From positions 62,001 through 126,000 of the forward strand of contig NZ_CAKJTG010000006.1 of assembly GCF_917563885.1 (NCBI RefSeq): a DNA stretch of 64,000 nucleotides, in the 5' to 3' direction. Every line of letters starts with the position of its first letter. Position 1 is the stretch's first letter. Source of the stretch: Pseudoneobacillus rhizosphaerae (GTDB lineage Bacteria > Bacillota > Bacilli > Bacillales > Cytobacillaceae). Positions 61,086 to 64,000 of this stretch are shown here, piece by piece. Under the pieces are notes generated by a model that saw nothing but the letters and a program-made list of their open reading frames with translations, was not told the DNA's origin and did no database searches. Made by a program: the position numbers and the translations under genes.

Positions 61086-62516
61086 ATGATAAACAACCGT
61101 GTGGAAGAATTATGTGACCTTCATACGAATCTACTGAATGAAGATGTTCAAAAAATCAAAGAGATTGTCGTTAATTTACCGTTAATCGCTGACTTAAATA
61201 AGGCGAATGTATTTATTGACTGTCCAACAAGAGAAGGTAAACATGCAATAGTGGTTGCAGAAGCTGCACCCACAACGGCTAATTCCGTCTATAAAAAGCC
61301 TGTAGTAGGTAAAATTGCCTACGAGGCCTTCGAACCGTCTGTATTTTTTACCTTACGTACAGGAAAACCGATGTTTCTTAATCGAGCACTTACTCAAGAA
61401 GGTAAGACCGTTGATCAAAGCGTGGTTCCCATTAAAGGCAGCCATAACCGTGTAATCGGAACGTTAATCATGGAAAAAGATATTAGTGAGCAACTTATAA
61501 GTCAAAATAAAATGGAAGCGTTGTCAGAAGCGACAGAAACGTTAAGTGAAATTTTGATTGGAATGACAGAGAATAAACCGATTATTCCAGAGGTGATTGA
61601 GGATGCATTATTCTTTATCGATCCAAGTGGAAAGATTATTTATTCCAACCCTGCTGCTACGAACCTAATCGAGGAAATAGGGGAGAGACAAAGTAACATT
61701 TATTACGATCTTATTCACTATTTTCCTAGTATTAAAGATATCCTTGATAATCCGGAAGAACTAATTGTTGAAGAAGTTAAGATTTTCGGAAAAATCTTTC
61801 AAGTGAAAAAAATCAAGCTAGGTCAGCAAGAAAAGCCAAATGGTACTTTCATTATTTTGAAGAACATTACGGAATTAAGGGAAAAAGAGAGAGAATTAAT
61901 TGTAAAATCTGTCGCTATTCGCGAAATTCATCATCGTGTAAAAAACAACCTGCAAACCGTAGCAAGTCTACTCCGCCTTCAAATGCGTAGAGGTCTTCCA
62001 GAGGAGAGCAAGGTGCACTTTGTTGAAAGCTTAAATCGGATCTCCAGTATTGCCTCTGTGTATGAAATCATTCTATCTAGTTCAAGTGTCGATGAAGTTG
62101 ATATTTATAGTCTGATAGAAAAGATTGGAAATATGTTAGTGTATGAGGCAGAACAAGATAATAAGCAGATTCATATGAACTATTCTGGACCGCAACTACT
62201 TATTCATTCTAGTAAAGCAGTTTCGGTTGCTCTAGTGATTAATGAGTTAATCCAAAATTGTGTCAAGCATGCCTTTCATCATACTTCAGAAGGAACAATC
62301 GAAGTCCATTTTCAACAGAAAGATTTTGAAATGGTAATAGATGTTATAGATAATGGTGTAGGCTATTCGCTAAACGCCAAACCATCCTTGGGGTTAGATA
62401 TTGTTAGGATGATGATTGAGCACGATTTATCTGGTCAATTTAAAATTGAACGAGCCGAAAAGGGGACAATTGCTTCAGTCAAATTCCCGATAGAAAAGGA
62501 GGCTGTTCATGGATGA
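61086..62516 (+). CDS. eutW: EutW sensor histidine kinase
   Basis: 476 residues with AGGAGAG upstream. Residues 1-~155 are an HK sensor (H_kinase_N-type) domain, ~180-270 a PAS domain, and ~275-345 a HisKA_2 region with the phosphate-accepting His in REIHHRVKNN (His282/283). The C-terminus is an ATPase domain (NELIQNC, DNGVGY). No membrane segment: it is a cytosolic sensor, for ethanolamine by homology. It overlaps eutV by four bases (ATGA). Confidence 0.9.
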   Translation: MINNRVEELCDLHTNLLNEDVQKIKEIVVNLPLIADLNKANVFIDCPTREGKHAIVVAEAAPTTANSVYKKPVVGKIAYEAFEPSVFFTLRTGKPMFLNRALTQEGKTVDQSVVPIKGSHNRVIGTLIMEKDISEQLISQNKMEALSEATETLSEILIGMTENKPIIPEVIEDALFFIDPSGKIIYSNPAATNLIEEIGERQSNIYYDLIHYFPSIKDILDNPEELIVEEVKIFGKIFQVKKIKLGQQEKPNGTFIILKNITELREKERELIVKSVAIREIHHRVKNNLQTVASLLRLQMRRGLPEESKVHFVESLNRISSIASVYEIILSSSSVDEVDIYSLIEKIGNMLVYEAEQDNKQIHMNYSGPQLLIHSSKAVSVALVINELIQNCVKHAFHHTSEGTIEVHFQQKDFEMVIDVIDNGVGYSLNAKPSLGLDIVRMMIEHDLSGQFKIERAEKGTIASVKFPIEKEAVHG

Positions 62517-63085
62517 AAAAGCGAATTATTTTAGTCGAAGACGAATCCATAGTCCGTTTAGATGTCGCGATGATGCTAGAGGATGCCGGATACGAGGTAA
62601 TTGCTCAAGCAGGTGATGGTGAAAAAGCTGTTGAACTAGCTTTTTCGTTAAAGCCTGACCTCATCATTATGGATATCAAGATGCCTAAGTTGAATGGTTT
62701 GAAAGCAAGTGAAATCATTTCTAAAAGTAGTAATATACCAATTTTGCTCTTAACGGCATATAGTCAAAAAGAATATATTGATAAAGCCAAACAAGCTAAT
62801 ATTATGGGCTACTTAGTTAAGCCTATTAGTGAAGCTAATTTAATTCCAGCTGTTGAAATTGCTCTAAGGCAAGCTGAAAATACAAAGGCTTATCGTGAGC
62901 AAGTCGAAAATATGAACAAGCAGCTCTTGGATCGAAAAATGATTGAAAAAGCAAAAGGAATTATTATGAAGAAATTGGATCTTTCTGAAGAAGACGCGTT
63001 TAAAAAACTGCGGAAACTTAGTATGAATAAGCAGGTTACACTGGAAAATGTAGCAAAACAAATTATTTTAAAATATAATTCGTAA
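62513..63085 (+). CDS. eutV: EutV response regulator with ANTAR domain
   Basis: 190 residues. Receiver domain with acidic pocket E9/D10/E11 and phosphate-accepting Asp54 (LIIMDIKMPK). The C-terminal ANTAR domain (~130-190; AKGIIMKKLDLSEEDAFKKLRKLSM) binds RNA. On phosphorylation by EutW it should bind the eut leaders and prevent termination. Targets in this window are the leaders at 58513 and 63096. Confidence 0.93.
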   Translation: MKKRIILVEDESIVRLDVAMMLEDAGYEVIAQAGDGEKAVELAFSLKPDLIIMDIKMPKLNGLKASEIISKSSNIPILLLTAYSQKEYIDKAKQANIMGYLVKPISEANLIPAVEIALRQAENTKAYREQVENMNKQLLDRKMIEKAKGIIMKKLDLSEEDAFKKLRKLSMNKQVTLENVAKQIILKYNS

Positions 63086-63095
63086 AGCCTTCAAA

Positions 63096-63160
63096 AAGTG
63101 AATAGACCGGGCAAAGGTGCTCTGCGGTTTTAATTCAAGAAACCGTACGGCACCTTTTTG
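63096..63160 (+). promoter_or_regulatory. eutH leader: EutV-type antitermination site
   Basis: AAGTGAAT (63096-63103) is followed 10 bases later by AAGGTGC, the 5' arm of a terminator hairpin (63113-63160) that ends GGCACCTTTTTG. Within it, GGGC-AAAGGT-GCTC can form a 4-bp stem with a hexaloop having A1 and G4, the known ANTAR signature. This is the better of the two eut leaders and makes an antitermination role likely. Confidence 0.7.
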
Positions 63161-63297
63161 TCTTTTTTGGGAGTTACCATATGATCTTTCGGAAGTATTC
63201 CATTTAAGAGGCAATTAGCTAAAATGGTAAGGTTTGGTTCTAGAAGGCGGCTTCATTTTCCGTTTAATATAATTATATAGAATAAGGGGGTTTTTGT

Positions 63298-64000
63298 ATG
63301 GAGATTGTAGGTAATATTGTTATCTACATAATCATGACGTGTGCTGTGTTGGGAGCATTTGCAGCGATACGTAATAGTGACAGTGGTCTAGGAGCACAAT
63401 TTATGGAAGGGCTGCATGCAGTTGGGCATATTTTCGTACCTGCTGCAGGGATTATGGCATCCATTCCATATCTTTCATGGTTTATCGACAAAGTTTGCGG
63501 ACCGTTTTTTGCCGCTATCGGTGCGGATCCAGCAATTGCAGCAACAGCCATTTTAGCAACTGATATGGGTGGGTATCAATTAGCTGAAGTATTAAAACAA
63601 ACCCAAGAAGGCTGGATTATGGCCATGATTGTTGGCTTTATGGCCGGAGCAACCATTGTGTTCTCCATACCAATGGGACTTGCCATGTTAGACAAGCGTG
63701 ATCATAAGTATATGGCACTTGGTATTATGTCAGGGATCCTAACCATTCCATTTGGCGCACTTATTTCTAGTACAATTATTACTCTATCAAGCTCTAAATT
63801 TCGTGATTTTATTTCTACAACGGGAGAAGCAAAATATCAATTTGCATTAGGTTATGGACAAGTCATTTTGAACCTTAGTCCGCTTCTACTATTTGTTGTC
63901 TTACTTGCGGCTGGATTATATTTCCTACCTGACCTTATGATTAAGTGCTTTATGTGGTTTGGACGTATCATGGACGCTGCAATCAAATTAGTTCTTGTAT
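63298..64000 (+). CDS. eutH: Ethanolamine permease EutH, 3' cut by window
   Basis: It starts at ATG behind AAGGGGG; 234 codons are visible and the frame runs off the window. Opening EIVGNIVIYIIMTCAVLGAF, then EGLHAVGHIFVPAAGIMASIPYL and AAIGADPAIAATAILATDMGGY, are typical of EutH. It has many membrane helices and imports ethanolamine. Its leader terminator suggests induction by EutVW. Confidence 0.93.
   Translation, partial: MEIVGNIVIYIIMTCAVLGAFAAIRNSDSGLGAQFMEGLHAVGHIFVPAAGIMASIPYLSWFIDKVCGPFFAAIGADPAIAATAILATDMGGYQLAEVLKQTQEGWIMAMIVGFMAGATIVFSIPMGLAMLDKRDHKYMALGIMSGILTIPFGALISSTIITLSSSKFRDFISTTGEAKYQFALGYGQVILNLSPLLLFVVLLAAGLYFLPDLMIKCFMWFGRIMDAAIKLVLV

Overview
This is about 64 kb of low-GC chromosome from an endospore-forming member of the Bacillaceae (Bacillus, Neobacillus or a close relative). 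That placement rests on gene content: a gerKA-gerKC-gerKB germinant receptor, a spore-coat transglutaminase (Tgl), a YjcZ-like sporulation microprotein, an IseA-type cell-wall enzyme inhibitor, strong GGAGG ribosome binding sites, frequent TTG/GTG starts and many intergenic hairpin elements of the Bacillus type. The species cannot be told from the window. No rRNA, tRNA or CRISPR was seen.

Layout. 0-3 kb: the 3' part of a divergent UvrA-like ATPase, then two small minus-strand genes, one a DNA-binding/coiled-coil/J-domain protein. 3.2-9.2 kb: a complete-looking thiazole/oxazole-modified microcin cluster of the heterocycloanthracin/sonorensin type: Cys-rich precursor, ThiF-like maturation protein, fused leader-binding/YcaO cyclodehydratase and SagB-type dehydrogenase. 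9.5-20.4 kb: ordinary accessory genes (DMT exporter, tandem-IseA secreted protein, hydrolase, CAP-domain protein, DUF2726 protein, VOC protein, M3 oligopeptidase). 20.5-29.5 kb: three small genes, then a four-gene Wadjet plasmid-defence operon ordered jetD-A-B-C. 29.7-33.2 kb: a three-subunit molybdenum hydroxylase of the xanthine dehydrogenase family. 33.3-39.4 kb: HesB-like protein, a FrnE/DsbA-family gene whose first CxxC cysteine codon is TGA followed by a SECIS-like hairpin, an MscS channel, an SRPBCC protein, YnfA, a Cu/Zn SOD and an MBL-fold protein. 39.6-41.2 kb: a lone TnpB-family gene that has lost its first RuvC catalytic motif in frame. 41.4-43.3 kb: etfBA. 43.5-46.3 kb: a broken esterase, a VOC protein and an SLH-domain surface protein. 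46.5-52.7 kb: spore genes (gerK operon, tgl, yjcZ-like) with a DegV gene. 52.9-55.0 kb: an ECF41-type sigma factor with an FAD amine-oxidase/desaturase-like gene. 55-58.2 kb: repeat-rich DNA with a decayed gene, a YqxD-family gene and a 286-bp tandem duplication made of palindromic units. 58.5-64 kb: ethanolamine utilisation, with eutB-eutC, the eutW-eutV two-component system and eutH (cut by the window end).

How genes work together. In the eut region, EutW/EutV is a sensor kinase plus ANTAR RNA-binding regulator. The leaders of eutB and eutH both carry an intrinsic terminator preceded by a shared short motif, as expected for EutV antitermination. In the microcin cluster, the precursor is followed by a terminator that probably lets only part of the transcription through to the enzymes. 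In Wadjet, JetA/B/C form an SMC-like complex and JetD is the Toprim nuclease that cuts circular plasmids.

The most unusual items are the candidate selenoprotein FrnE (34170-34868), the probably nuclease-dead TnpB (39605-40948), the Tgl with a Gln at the position I recall as catalytic Glu187, and the palindrome-array repeats around 55 and 57 kb.
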